Source of the DNA: Alphaproteobacteria bacterium
Lineage (GTDB): Bacteria; Pseudomonadota; Alphaproteobacteria; Rs-D84
Direction: 5' to 3'
Assembly (NCBI GenBank): GCA_017629245.1
Contig: JAGBXO010000004.1
Coordinates: 48,672-112,671 of the forward strand
DNA: 64,000 bases
Below, piece by piece: positions 34,349 to 44,415 of this stretch. The notes under the pieces are model-generated. The model saw only the letters and a program-made list of their open reading frames with translations. It was not told the DNA's origin and did no database searches. The position numbers and the translations under genes are program-made. The stretch's first letter is position 1. Every line of letters begins with the position of its first letter.

Positions 34349-35659
34349 ATGGCACGCAAAGCAAATTCACAACTAACCGCAGAAGAAAGAATAGAACAAG
34401 CAATAAAAAATTTAAAGTGTTGCATAAACGACCTGACCACTGCGATATCAGAAAAAGTCATTTATGATATTATCCAAAAGAATTTGTCTGCTATTCCCCA
34501 GGAACAACCTGCCCCAACCCAGCCCAAGAAAAAAACAAAATATCGTAAACGAACCATAAACTGGGCAGAAAAATCAGATTATGCACTCTACAGCGCATTA
34601 AACAGTCGCAGAAAAGCAGGTAAAGAAATCGAACAAGAATTAGATGCAGAATTGCAAAAGCGTTTCCCAACATACGATCCAAAAACATGCACTATTACCC
34701 GTCGCAGCACCAGAATTACAGATTGGGCAAATGCCACTAATCAACAACTGCATACAGCACTAAATAATCGTCGCACAAACGGGGTACATATTGAACCTGC
34801 ATTAATTATCGAGTTACAAAAACGTTTCCCTAATTTTGATCCCACAACAATGACATTTGTGCGCAAAAAAACAGATTGGTCAAAAAAATCTAAAAAAGCA
34901 CTGCAAACCGCAATTGCCTATCGTACTTCACGTGGTCTGGAAATACCTGCAGAAATAACATCCGCACTGGCAGAATGCGACGACACAAAAAAGCCATCAA
35001 AAAAAACCGATTGGTCACAAACACCTGCTGTAAATCTTCGTGCTGCATATTATCATCGCAAGAAACATAATTTACCAATTGAACCGGAATTAAATACCGC
35101 TTTATCGGCCGCATTCCCTGGATATGATGCCACAGCGCAAAAGTTTACAGGCAAACGCCCCCACAAAACCAGCACCGTCACTGCGAATCAACCAATTGAA
35201 AAAACAACAGAACAGGTAATTGCACAAACAGTCCCTGAAACAAAATCACAAAATCCAAATGAAATATCTGTATACATAGAATATGTTAAATCTGACCTGC
35301 ATGGCGCATACAATAATGTATACTTAAATGGCAAACGCATACTGACCAACCACTATAACACAAATATAAAATTATTGTTTAACGACACCCTGTTGGCGAT
35401 TCATGGCATCATAACCGACAACCGTGATTTTCCTAAAAAGCCGATATGGCAAATTTATGACACAAATTTAAAATCAAGAATATCATTACAGAAACAAAAA
35501 TTCAGCGGATACAATATCCATGCCAACAATATTACTGAACGTGACGATGGCTTATACCTTACCTTATCAAATCGTTGCATAGCGATAATCAAGCGTGACA
35601 GAATTATCAAAGAAGCAGGAAATAAACATTTTATTATAATTCAACAAAAAACTAAGTAA
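34349..35659 (+). CDS. Hypothetical protein with four ~47-residue repeats
   Basis: 436 aa, no signal peptide. After a helical N-terminus and a Lys-rich linker there are four repeats at about residues 71-117, 125-171, 176-212 (shortened) and 221-267, each following DW-x6-L-x-x-A-x3-R-x3-G-x-x-I-x2-E-L-x2-(E/A)L-x2-(R)FP-x-(Y/F)D. They are highly basic between repeats. The C-terminal 140 residues form a separate beta-rich domain. An AAAGAGGA box sets the start. I know of no named family; repeated helical basic units suggest nucleic-acid or polymer binding, which is inference. Confidence 0.65.
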   Translation: MARKANSQLTAEERIEQAIKNLKCCINDLTTAISEKVIYDIIQKNLSAIPQEQPAPTQPKKKTKYRKRTINWAEKSDYALYSALNSRRKAGKEIEQELDAELQKRFPTYDPKTCTITRRSTRITDWANATNQQLHTALNNRRTNGVHIEPALIIELQKRFPNFDPTTMTFVRKKTDWSKKSKKALQTAIAYRTSRGLEIPAEITSALAECDDTKKPSKKTDWSQTPAVNLRAAYYHRKKHNLPIEPELNTALSAAFPGYDATAQKFTGKRPHKTSTVTANQPIEKTTEQVIAQTVPETKSQNPNEISVYIEYVKSDLHGAYNNVYLNGKRILTNHYNTNIKLLFNDTLLAIHGIITDNRDFPKKPIWQIYDTNLKSRISLQKQKFSGYNIHANNITERDDGLYLTLSNRCIAIIKRDRIIKEAGNKHFIIIQQKTK

Positions 35660-35660
35660 A

Positions 35661-35682
35661 AATCCCCATCTGGGGATTTTTA
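35661..35682 (+). terminator. Terminator of the four-repeat gene
   Basis: AATCCCC-ATC-TGGGGATT followed by Ts. Confidence 0.8.
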
Positions 35683-35685
35683 ATA

Positions 35686-35714
35686 TTGCAATATATACGA
35701 AATTTAAGTATAAT
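35686..35714 (+). promoter_or_regulatory. Promoter of the 35743 small gene
   Basis: TTGCAA (35686-35691), 17 nt, TATAAT (35709-35714). Confidence 0.65.
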
Positions 35715-35742
35715 CACAACCAAGTATGGTGGGCAAATTTAG

Positions 35743-35946
35743 ATGAAATCATTATTTTCAGTATTTTTATCTATTTTTATCACAATTCCTGTAATGGCCG
35801 AAACTGTACAGTTGGCAAGTCCTCAGTATGTCAAAAATAACTGCGTAACAAAATCTGGCACATGGGAAGAACAAACACTAACTGGTAATTATTCCATTGA
35901 CGGTTCATTATCCGTCCCGACACCACCATTACCACCCGAACAATAA
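35743..35946 (+). CDS. Small exported hypothetical protein
   Basis: 67 aa with a Sec signal peptide (MKSLFSVFLSIFITIPVMA, likely cleavage VMA|ET). The mature 48 residues have one Cys and a proline-rich end (SVPTPPLPPEQ). A GGTGGG box and a consensus promoter precede it, and a terminator follows. No family recognised. Confidence 0.65.
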   Translation: MKSLFSVFLSIFITIPVMAETVQLASPQYVKNNCVTKSGTWEEQTLTGNYSIDGSLSVPTPPLPPEQ

Positions 35947-35948
35947 AA

Positions 35949-35980
35949 GATTCATGCGCCCATTCGGGCGTATCTTTTTT
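35949..35980 (+). terminator. Terminator of the 35743 gene
   Basis: CGCCC-ATTC-GGGCG within a longer GAT/ATC-closed stem, then six Ts. Confidence 0.75.
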
Positions 35981-36007
35981 ACACCTAATCGTAAAAAATT
36001 GTGCCAC

Positions 36008-36038
36008 AAAAAATCCCCCAAACGGGGGGATTTTTATT
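36008..36038 (-). terminator. Terminator of the Pmp-type autotransporter
   Basis: AATCCCCC-AAAC-GGGGGATT with U-tract on the minus strand. Confidence 0.8.
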
Positions 36039-36051
36039 TTTACCACATCTT

Positions 36052-39000
36052 TTAGAACTGGGTACGGAACTTAATCATACCGGTCTGTGATGTATAATCT
36101 TTATGCAAATCCAAATCATACATCAATGTCACCTTCAGACCTTTATAGTCTGCAGTCAACCCGATACCAAATTCACCGCCCAGGCGATCCAGGTTTTCAC
36201 CTGCAACCTTGTACGATGCGACACCTGGCATATCAATCGTTGCAGCATCTGCTTCGCTGATGATGTCATATGTCAACGCTGCACGCAATTCTGGGCGCAA
36301 TTCAATTGCCCAATCATTTTCAATTGCGAACGCGTATTTAATACCCGCAACACTGGTCAAGAAATCAGTTTTTGTTGCACTGATATCGGCATAAGCATCC
36401 TGATCAATATGCAGATAACGCAAACCGGCTTCGGTTGTGATACCTGTATTGAAATCATATCCACCCATGATTTGTGCGCCATATGAATCAACATCATAAA
36501 TATTGTTTATATTATACCCGAACACAGACTTGGTTTCGTCATATTCAGACATATTGTATGTCAGTGTCATATTTGCAAACCAGTTGTTTGGTTTATACTG
36601 ACCATACAGGAACAATGTTTTACTGTCGATATCTATATCGCCACGGCCACTGGAATGAACATCTGAGTTATTGAATGCCAAACCACCACCCAAGATGTAT
36701 TTGCCATCAATAATTGTATCCATACCGAACGCAACCCCGCGTGTATATCCATGGAATTGACCATCCAGTTTAGATTTGTTAAACAACCCATGCATCCAGA
36801 AACCATTTTCCTGACTGCTGTCACCACCGGCGCGTCCCATTGCCACACCACCGGCCATACGTCCACTGGCCAGCGACAATACCTGGTTCTGAACGGCAGA
36901 AGCCACTGCCTGAACCACTGGTTTTTCTTCTGGGTTCAGTTTTTTGGTTTCTTGTTCAACCAATGCCTTGTCCCCTGCATTCAATGCCTGCTGTGCCACC
37001 AATGATATATGCTGCAAGGTCGAATCATGTGAATTCGCCAATCCTGCAACAACCCCCGCCGCCTGGGTTGTCAACCCTGTGTCCTGTGCCAGTTGTTCAA
37101 CAGACTTAGTTTCAACCTTGATAATACCACCACCTAATTCGGTCACATTATATGTGTCACCATATTTTATGGTACTAAATCCGGCATCTTTTCCACCGAA
37201 CATATCGTATTCACCAACCGAACCCAACGACAGATGCAGTTCTGCTGACTCTGCAACATCCAGTTTTTCTGCCGCAATCAGTCGTCCATATGAACGGTCG
37301 CTTAATACAGACACTTTAACAATACCATCAATATCCAGGTTATTCTGACGAATTGTCGCGTTACCGATATTCAACACCGCACCTTCTGCCAATGTCAGTG
37401 TACCATTACCCAAGATACCACCACCGATTGTTGTTTCACCGCCTGTGATGTTCAGTGTGCCGGCATTATAAATATCATTTGCGCCTTTGTTCGCAGTGTT
37501 ATTTATAAACGCGTTGGTACCCGACATATAGATGGTTGCATTTTCACCATTAAAGATTGCACCACCTTTGTCCGATGCAATATTATTGGCAAATGTCAAA
37601 TCCTGCAATTTTACTGATGCAAAATTTTCACCTTGATCCGCCAAACCTTCATTGTAAATTGCACCACCATTGGCAGCCTTGTTATTTACAAACGAAGAGT
37701 TTGATAAATAAACATTATCTACGGCATTTTCACTGTTATAGAAGGTAGAATAAATCGCACCACCATTTGTTGCTGCAACATTTCCAACAAAACTGGAATT
37801 AACAATGTCTAATTTTGCATCCTTGTTGTTTCCTTGGTCTGTTGAACGCATTGCAATTGCACCACCCGCGCTGGCCGAAGTATTTTTTACAAACTGCACT
37901 GAATCCAATTGCGCCTGTGCCAACGCGCCCAAGAATAATGCACCTGCACTGCTGGTCGCATCTGTTGACTTGTTGTTTTCAAACAAGACATTGGTCAAAG
38001 TACCCTTGTTAAATAATCCAAAGGCACCTGTTCCCTTGGCTGAATTATTTGTAAACTTTGAATCAGAAACACTAACATTTTTAATTCCTGTCGCTGTGTA
38101 AACCGCACCACCATAATCTGCGGTATTGTTATCAAACACAGAATTTGAAATTATTGTATCTGACCCCGATGCCAAGAACATTGCCCCACCGACATAAGCA
38201 TTATTCTTTTCAAAATCAACATCATTCAACACTAATTTTGAATAATTGGCAATCCCGCCACCATACCTTTTGGCACTGTTCACTACAAATTCGGCATCTT
38301 CAATATCCAATGTACCTTCATTATAAATTGCGCCACCATCATTACCCGCAGAATTACCAACAAATGTTGATTCCGCACCGGTCAAATCTATTGTACCATA
38401 GTTATAAATCGCCCCGCCATTTTTTTCCGAGATATTATCTTTAAAATCTGTCTTGGCAAGAGTCATATTGCCACCATTATAAATGGCACCACCCAAACCT
38501 TCTGCATAATTATCCAGGAAGCTGGCATTACCATTTACAACAAAATCCCCCCTGTTAAGAACAGCACCACCATTACCAACGTGATTTGTATCTGATTCTA
38601 TATTGGCATTAACTGATTTATTTGATACAAAAGAAACATCACCAAATTCAAATGTACCAAATCCAGCAATCGCCCCACCATAGGAAGATTGGTTCCCTAT
38701 AAACTGTGCACCATCATCAAAAACAGCCTTGTCATTAGCGTCACCACCGATATAAACCGCGCCGGAACGCAACAAAGCGCTGTTATTTTTAAACACAGCA
38801 TTTTTACCAACGTTCATTGTGTTTATAAAATCCTTACCATGAAACGCATCATAACCATTCAATACAATCGCACCATAACCATCTGATGAAGTATTATCTT
38901 CCACAACTAAATTATCCCCGATAGTTATTGTATTGTATCCATAGGTATACATAACACTGCCACCATCCACGGATGAATTGCCACGAAATGCTACATTGTC

Positions 39001-39426
39001 ACCCATCTCAATAACATTTGCACCACTGGCTTCGCCATCAGACCAAGTATAAATTGCGCCGCCCATGCCAGGATAATCTTTCGTTCCTTCTAAAGCAGTG
39101 CCACCAGAAAACACCACATTGTTTCCTATATTAGTATATGTTGCGTTTGTATTATATATATAAATTGTTGCACCATATTTCTGCGTATTATTATCTGCAA
39201 AAGTCAGACCGTCATTAATTATCAAATTTCCATTATTATGAAAAACCCCATTTTCTGCATTTGAATACCCCTCTGTGACCAACAAGGAATCCCCCGCCTT
39301 AACTGTATAAGGATATTTTTCAATATCACCAGAAGTATACTCTTCTGCCATTGCCGGCATAATCGCCAAGGCTGGCAAAATACTGCAGACTTTTAATAAA
39401 TCCGCAAAGTGTTTGTTATTGGACAT
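36052..39426 (-). CDS. Autotransporter with Pmp-type GGAI/FxxN repeats
   Basis: 1124 aa type Va secreted protein. Signal peptide (cleavage about AMA|EE, residue 28), a passenger of more than a dozen repeats combining GGAIYN-type and F-x-(N/D)N-x-A-type motifs (about residues 90-700), as in chlamydial polymorphic membrane proteins and other right-handed beta-helix adhesins, then a linker, and a C-terminal 12-strand barrel (last ~270 residues) ending in Phe (FRTQF), the BamA recognition signal. The start is ATG 39426 with AGGAG upstream, not the GTG two codons earlier. Likely surface-displayed and adhesive. Confidence 0.9.
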   Translation of the reverse strand: MSNNKHFADLLKVCSILPALAIMPAMAEEYTSGDIEKYPYTVKAGDSLLVTEGYSNAENGVFHNNGNLIINDGLTFADNNTQKYGATIYIYNTNATYTNIGNNVVFSGGTALEGTKDYPGMGGAIYTWSDGEASGANVIEMGDNVAFRGNSSVDGGSVMYTYGYNTITIGDNLVVEDNTSSDGYGAIVLNGYDAFHGKDFINTMNVGKNAVFKNNSALLRSGAVYIGGDANDKAVFDDGAQFIGNQSSYGGAIAGFGTFEFGDVSFVSNKSVNANIESDTNHVGNGGAVLNRGDFVVNGNASFLDNYAEGLGGAIYNGGNMTLAKTDFKDNISEKNGGAIYNYGTIDLTGAESTFVGNSAGNDGGAIYNEGTLDIEDAEFVVNSAKRYGGGIANYSKLVLNDVDFEKNNAYVGGAMFLASGSDTIISNSVFDNNTADYGGAVYTATGIKNVSVSDSKFTNNSAKGTGAFGLFNKGTLTNVLFENNKSTDATSSAGALFLGALAQAQLDSVQFVKNTSASAGGAIAMRSTDQGNNKDAKLDIVNSSFVGNVAATNGGAIYSTFYNSENAVDNVYLSNSSFVNNKAANGGAIYNEGLADQGENFASVKLQDLTFANNIASDKGGAIFNGENATIYMSGTNAFINNTANKGANDIYNAGTLNITGGETTIGGGILGNGTLTLAEGAVLNIGNATIRQNNLDIDGIVKVSVLSDRSYGRLIAAEKLDVAESAELHLSLGSVGEYDMFGGKDAGFSTIKYGDTYNVTELGGGIIKVETKSVEQLAQDTGLTTQAAGVVAGLANSHDSTLQHISLVAQQALNAGDKALVEQETKKLNPEEKPVVQAVASAVQNQVLSLASGRMAGGVAMGRAGGDSSQENGFWMHGLFNKSKLDGQFHGYTRGVAFGMDTIIDGKYILGGGLAFNNSDVHSSGRGDIDIDSKTLFLYGQYKPNNWFANMTLTYNMSEYDETKSVFGYNINNIYDVDSYGAQIMGGYDFNTGITTEAGLRYLHIDQDAYADISATKTDFLTSVAGIKYAFAIENDWAIELRPELRAALTYDIISEADAATIDMPGVASYKVAGENLDRLGGEFGIGLTADYKGLKVTLMYDLDLHKDYTSQTGMIKFRTQF

Positions 39427-39576
39427 AGCCACTCCTTTTTTATGATTGAATTTTTCAAATAAATCCTATGAATTAATTCGTACCACATAAATTTAAATAT
39501 TCAATAGAAAAAACATCCTATTTTTACTTGCTTAATCTAAATAACATGCATACACATTTAAACGAATCGACAAGAA

Positions 39577-39605
39577 AAAAAATTCCCCAAATGGGGAATT
39601 TTTTT
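39577..39605 (-). terminator. Terminator of the interrupted Cys-rich gene
   Basis: AATTCCCC-AAAT-GGGGAATT (39581-39600) with A- and T-runs. Confidence 0.8.
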
Positions 39606-41511
39606 ACATTGCTATATCCTGACAATCTGGACCAATAACCTCGGTCTTGCAATCAGTACTATTTTTCTTACCAATTCCCAGGAAGCCTCCCTTCTTAGTC
39701 GTTGAACAACTTAAACTTGAAATTGTCTTACATACATGACAATTTCTGTTTTCACGACTAAACAAAGCTGTCGTTTCTGTTGTTGTTCCACTGCCATTTG
39801 AACTTTGGAACTTTGACTCAGATTTTCCACCCTGCATCAACTCTTCGGTTGTCAGCCCCGATCCAACATCGTACGAAATTGCATATGGTGGGGTCAGCGG
39901 TGTATCAACATGTGTTGCACCGATACTGCCACCACTGTTCTGGGCAATCTTTTGACACATATATTGTGCCAAATCCGCAGATGCATCTTTGGTTGCCTTT
40001 GAAATTTCAGAATTTAATTTCTTGTTATAATTATCATGTGCCTGACGCAATGCAGACATTGCAATCTGCATTTTAACCTGATTCAACAAATTCGGGAAAC
40101 GCGCGGTCGTTTTATCTTTCTTTTTCCCTGTAATCTGTTCCAAATTACGCCCCGTCACACAGAACTGAATCTTTGGATCTTGTTCAATCATTTCAATTGT
40201 ACGATTGATTGTACCAACGATATTATTCAATTCTTCTTCAACCGATGCGATGATACCTTCTGCATTTTCAACCTTGCCCATATTTGTTGAACGCACCTTG
40301 GCCAGATATTCTTTGACGCCCAATTCACCCGGCCCCAAGATATCACTGTCGTCACCATCAGAATCTTTGGTGCGCCCTGATGCATCACCCATCTTGATTG
40401 AACCAAATGAAATCATTCCTGTCACACGATATGATGTCCCAATCTTTTGTGAACGAATACTGCCCGATCCCATCGTATCATCAGCAGCGAAACGATTACA
40501 ATCAGTTGTACTACCACAAACTTCTTCCATTTTTGCATCAACCAGATTTTGACACTGTTCCATCGCTGCATTATCAATATTCAGATACAATCCCATCAGC
40601 ATTGAATCCAAATCTTCCATTGAAAAGTTTTCATTATTTGCCTTGCAAACAACCAAACTGTCAATTGGACAAATGTCGTGGATATAGTCATAATCCATAC
40701 CGATACAATTCTGGAAATTTTCGCCACAACGTGTTTCCGCGGTAAAGCAATCTTTTACTTCCTGGGTACATGCATCAACACGCATTGCAGCCAATTTATC
40801 TTTAACATAACCCCAAATCAATGGCTCCATGCGTTCACAAGGATCAATTTCAACCTTGCAGAAACTGCGCACCATGTCTGGACGTGACAAACATGCATCC
40901 ATTGTGTCTTTACCCTTACCAACGATATCGTCCTTGCACGCTTTTTGAATACATTCTGAAATATCTGTCAAACAAGACTGACGGAATTTTGATTCCACAT
41001 CCAATTCAGCCAATTTCAATGTTGGTGCTGCTTCTTTCAAAAATGCCGGCCAAACCATGTCACGAACTGCCACGCAACTGGATAATACATTTTCGCAAAT
41101 AATGCGTTTGTTATTCAAGATTTCCATTGTTGATGGTGTAAATTCGTATTTATCAACGGTCACAACCTTGGAACCAGCGGTACTTTTTGCTTCGTTGTTT
41201 TGCATATTTTCCATTGCAATCGTAGAAACACAATTACCCCAGTCTTCACCACAGGCATCTTCGGTCTGCATACACTTTTTAAATTCAACCATACATTGCC
41301 CCAGGTCATATTTATTAGATTCCTCAAAGGATTCTTTCAATGCCTTACGCACATCACCCTCAGCACTAGCAACCGCCATTTCTGCTTGTTGCTTTTTTTC
41401 GGCCAAACTATTTTCATATCCCTTACAATCTGATGTAATACGACGCGAATACATATTTTCAATCAGTGCAAAATCTCCTGCACATTCTTCTGGAACCTGT
41501 TCCATGCACAT
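39604..41511 (-). CDS. Cys-rich exported family protein, 3' part (downstream of in-frame TAG)
   Basis: 635 codons from the first ATG after the in-frame stop at 41584. It has no signal peptide but carries the rest of the family architecture: C-x-E-x-VPEEC segment, CGEDWGNC, CENVLSSCVAVRDMVWPAFLKEA, RQSCLTDISECIQKAC, CGENFQNCIGMD and a C-terminal C-x-x-C cluster (CHVCK). It continues the 41584-42081 frame exactly and aligns collinearly with the 49742-52762 paralogue, so the two parts are one gene (39604-42081). On its own it would lack export. Confidence 0.75.
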   Translation of the reverse strand: MCMEQVPEECAGDFALIENMYSRRITSDCKGYENSLAEKKQQAEMAVASAEGDVRKALKESFEESNKYDLGQCMVEFKKCMQTEDACGEDWGNCVSTIAMENMQNNEAKSTAGSKVVTVDKYEFTPSTMEILNNKRIICENVLSSCVAVRDMVWPAFLKEAAPTLKLAELDVESKFRQSCLTDISECIQKACKDDIVGKGKDTMDACLSRPDMVRSFCKVEIDPCERMEPLIWGYVKDKLAAMRVDACTQEVKDCFTAETRCGENFQNCIGMDYDYIHDICPIDSLVVCKANNENFSMEDLDSMLMGLYLNIDNAAMEQCQNLVDAKMEEVCGSTTDCNRFAADDTMGSGSIRSQKIGTSYRVTGMISFGSIKMGDASGRTKDSDGDDSDILGPGELGVKEYLAKVRSTNMGKVENAEGIIASVEEELNNIVGTINRTIEMIEQDPKIQFCVTGRNLEQITGKKKDKTTARFPNLLNQVKMQIAMSALRQAHDNYNKKLNSEISKATKDASADLAQYMCQKIAQNSGGSIGATHVDTPLTPPYAISYDVGSGLTTEELMQGGKSESKFQSSNGSGTTTETTALFSRENRNCHVCKTISSLSCSTTKKGGFLGIGKKNSTDCKTEVIGPDCQDIAM

Positions 41512-41583
41512 TTCTTTGGCAGCAGAATACAGTGCCCCCCCCTTTAATGACGAGAAGTCAATAACAGATTCTTCTTCTTCTTC

Positions 41584-41586
41584 CTA
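41584..41586 (-). other. In-frame TAG splitting one Cys-rich gene
   Basis: GAA-GAA-TAG-GAA-GAA-GAA-GAA-GAA: the stop replaces one codon in an acidic run that paralogues keep as Glu/Asp. Both sides are in the same frame and no other lesion is visible in the remaining 1980 bp. Confidence 0.85.
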
Positions 41587-42081
41587 TTCTTCATCATACA
41601 GTGTATCCCACAAGGCCAACATATCCTTTTTCTTATCTTTGCCGATATCCTCAATTTCTTTCAAATTTCCATCTTCATCATACTCACGCGTACCTGTAAA
41701 TACGATATCAGCATTTGCTCCCAATTTGACCTTTTCAACCTCTACTGTTGAAATGCGTTCTGCCTCGGCCATCATTTCTTTGATTTCATTAAACTGTTTG
41801 TCATATTCAATACTTAAATCACTGCACGCACATGTACCACCACTGTCATTATCAGTGATACAAAACTGATCCATACAACTGTAATAAATATCATAACATT
41901 CCTGATCATACAAGCCTGTGGCTTCTGTCTTGGTACTGACCTTGGTTCCTTTTTGAATGGCAGCCTGCTTTTTCGGCGCAGTCGTTTTTTTAGTCAGTGC
42001 AAACGCATCGTGCCCTGGCATAAATGCCATGGCACAAACTATACAAGACAACAAAGATATTTTTTTCATAACTCTCTCCAC
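41584..42081 (-). CDS. Cys-rich exported family protein, 5' part (ends at in-frame TAG)
   Basis: 165 aa. Signal peptide (about MKKISLLSCIVCAMAFMPGHDAFA, cleaved AFA|LT), low-complexity Lys/Thr linker, then the family motif C-x3-Y-x2-CMDQFC (about 57-68) with CACS after it, a helical segment, and an acidic tract ending at TAG. The Shine-Dalgarno GGAGAG precedes the ATG and the upstream paralogue ends 10 bp before. The reading frame continues uninterrupted past the TAG. Confidence 0.75.
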   Translation of the reverse strand: MERVMKKISLLSCIVCAMAFMPGHDAFALTKKTTAPKKQAAIQKGTKVSTKTEATGLYDQECYDIYYSCMDQFCITDNDSGGTCACSDLSIEYDKQFNEIKEMMAEAERISTVEVEKVKLGANADIVFTGTREYDEDGNLKEIEDIGKDKKKDMLALWDTLYDEE

Positions 42082-42091
42082 CCAAAAAATT

Positions 42092-44272
42092 TTACATATT
42101 CACATCTTCACAAGATTCAATTTCCTGACAGTATTCTTTTTCATCCGCGGCACTGCCACCCAAGATAGCCCCACCGATACCACCAATTAAGCCACCAATT
42201 GCAGTACCCCAACCCGGAGTAACCATTGTTCCCGCAGCCGCGCCCGCCGATATACCACCAGCCGCACCTTTTGCAATTCCGGCCCCTTTGGATTCTCCAC
42301 CAACTTCACAAACCTGCTGCATACGACAAATATGACAATTACGCAACGACGGCTCGAAAGAAACACTGCGGATATAACTATAATTCTTTTTGCCTTCTTC
42401 CGGCGTTTCCACCTTATATGTATTATAGCAATTCTGTTCTGCCTCTTCTAAATCCTGCTTGCGTGACAGCTCTGCAATCTTGTCTTCCAGTTCACGCATT
42501 GCACGATTTTCTGCACCAATTTCAGCAATAATTTTCGCGGTACTAAACACATTACTACCCAAACTCTTACGATCTGCAGGTTTTTTTGCATCCTGACATG
42601 CGGCAATCGTCATATCTTGTTCAAACTGCTTAAAGAATTCATCAACGCGCGCCTTGGCATTATTTCGCACCTGAACACGCAATGCAGCAAAATCCTCTTC
42701 TTCTTCTGGCAATTCCTGCAATGACATTACCGTATCATCAGACGGCAAACACGCCATATCCGTACCACACGTCCGACCTAACTGTTCACTAAAATGATTA
42801 ATACAACCCTGCATTATCTGATAATCCATCTGCAAAACCGCTGCAGACACAATAACATCAAATTGTGTCTCATTCTGACATGATGGGAACATATCCTGTG
42901 GGCACAGCGCGATAATTTCAGCCGGCTTTTTACCGATACACTCTGGGCCTGTAAAATTCTCGCCACATTTATCACGCAAACACGCATCAACATCGTTCTG
43001 ACAAAACTGGGTACGTAAATATCCTAACTTGCCATTAACCACGGACTTTAATCCAGGAATCATATCATCACACTCATCAATAATCGGACAAACCCCCGCT
43101 GCAACATTAACATCCGTCAAACAGGCAGAATTTGTTGCTGTCGAACATCCATCTTCCAAACACAATTGAATCTGTGCCAGGCAAGTCTGACGACGATATT
43201 TATCTGCGTATTTTGCAGCCTCGACCAGGATATATTCCGCCTCATCCGCCCAATCGTTCAAAACATCATTCTTAACCGCCATACACTGATCCAAAACATT
43301 TTCACAAGCATTTGCACGACGTCCCAACAAATCAACATCTAAACAGTTCTCAAAGTTTGCACCGCACCCCCCTTTGTCCGCAATACAAGAACGATACGCC
43401 AACAAACATTCACCACGATTATAACGATTTGTTGTATCCAGCATTTCCAAACGCGCCTGACGAACCGCCGCCTCTGCAGTACGTTTATTCGCCTGGGCGT
43501 TCAACTTTTGATCCGCCAAATACGAACTGAACGTTTTACAGTCCGCCACAACCTGACGCGTATACAGCACTTCTTCCATTTCTGCATTTTTACCACAAGA
43601 TTCTAATTCAGCCGCACAATATTCCGCCGCCATATAATACAAGCCATCACCAATATCAGCGTCCGCATCCAGCGCACCTTCTTCTTCTTCATCAGAACTG
43701 CTATTCAACCACTCTGAAAAACTTAATCCCGACGCACGCGAACTCTTCTTCGCTGCTTCACTTTCACCAAAAACCAGACGAGCCTTCGCCCCCAACTGTT
43801 CACGTTCTACACCTTCGGTATACAACTTGTCAGCTTCTTCTTGAATCTTTTGAATTTCCTTAATCAAATTTTTTGATTTATTTATATTAGAAGAACAGGC
43901 ACAACGATACCCTTCGGATTCATCCAACAAACAAAATTCATCCATACATTCACGATAAGCCTCGCGACATTCCTTGCCCCCTGTTGGCTTAGACTCCACA
44001 ACTTCATCACCTTCGTCGCCACCACCTTCGTCAACAGCGCCACCATCTCCATTATCAGGAACAAAATCCTCTTCTTCCGAATCGTTTTTATCACCAGAAT
44101 CCGATGGCGTATTAACAGACTTATTTCCTGTTATTTTCGTCGCCATTGTCGGCATACGCTGCCCAGCTGCCGCAACACGATTAACCCCAACACGGGCACT
44201 ATCACTGCGCGCAGCACCTTCTGCCACAAACGGCACCAACGTTAACAAAACAGCCAAAGTTCTAATTCTCAT
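42092..44272 (-). CDS. Cys-rich exported family protein
   Basis: 726 aa. Signal peptide MRIRTLAVLLTLVPFVAEGAA; Asp/Glu-rich linker; family motif C-x3-Y-x2-CMDEFC with CACS; helical region; acidic tract SSSDEEEEG; then GLYYMAAEYC, CGANFENC, CENVLDQCMAVKNDV and further Cys pairs; a Gly/Ala-rich hydrophobic stretch near the C-terminus; and a final Cys pair. Start set by a GGAGTGGAG box just upstream of 44272; the longer frame to 44422 is non-coding in look. First gene of an operon with the interrupted paralogue. No named family is known to me. Confidence 0.8.
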   Translation of the reverse strand: MRIRTLAVLLTLVPFVAEGAARSDSARVGVNRVAAAGQRMPTMATKITGNKSVNTPSDSGDKNDSEEEDFVPDNGDGGAVDEGGGDEGDEVVESKPTGGKECREAYRECMDEFCLLDESEGYRCACSSNINKSKNLIKEIQKIQEEADKLYTEGVEREQLGAKARLVFGESEAAKKSSRASGLSFSEWLNSSSDEEEEGALDADADIGDGLYYMAAEYCAAELESCGKNAEMEEVLYTRQVVADCKTFSSYLADQKLNAQANKRTAEAAVRQARLEMLDTTNRYNRGECLLAYRSCIADKGGCGANFENCLDVDLLGRRANACENVLDQCMAVKNDVLNDWADEAEYILVEAAKYADKYRRQTCLAQIQLCLEDGCSTATNSACLTDVNVAAGVCPIIDECDDMIPGLKSVVNGKLGYLRTQFCQNDVDACLRDKCGENFTGPECIGKKPAEIIALCPQDMFPSCQNETQFDVIVSAAVLQMDYQIMQGCINHFSEQLGRTCGTDMACLPSDDTVMSLQELPEEEEDFAALRVQVRNNAKARVDEFFKQFEQDMTIAACQDAKKPADRKSLGSNVFSTAKIIAEIGAENRAMRELEDKIAELSRKQDLEEAEQNCYNTYKVETPEEGKKNYSYIRSVSFEPSLRNCHICRMQQVCEVGGESKGAGIAKGAAGGISAGAAAGTMVTPGWGTAIGGLIGGIGGAILGGSAADEKEYCQEIESCEDVNM

Positions 44273-44347
44273 CGGACTCCACTCCCTATAATAATCATGA
44301 CACATTTTATCAAAACTTTCCCCCAATCGCAAGCAGATAAAAACGAC

Positions 44348-44376
44348 TTGCTTTTTTTTGCAACATAACTTATCAT
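44348..44376 (+). promoter_or_regulatory. Promoter of infA
   Basis: TTGCTT (44348-44353), 17 nt, TATCAT (44371-44376), 40 nt before the infA start, in the divergent gap with the Cys-rich operon. Confidence 0.5.
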
Positions 44377-44415
44377 ACCAAGCACAAAAAATAAACTTAA
44401 AACAGGAATAAAACC

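Noticed and set aside
41512..41583. A frameshift explaining the two Cys-rich pieces
   Set aside because: Both pieces lie in the same frame; the interruption is a single in-frame TAG.
41584..41586. TAG reassigned as a sense codon in this genome
   Set aside because: The gene at 22873-23697 ends in TAG with no continuation, and TAG does not interrupt other long genes.
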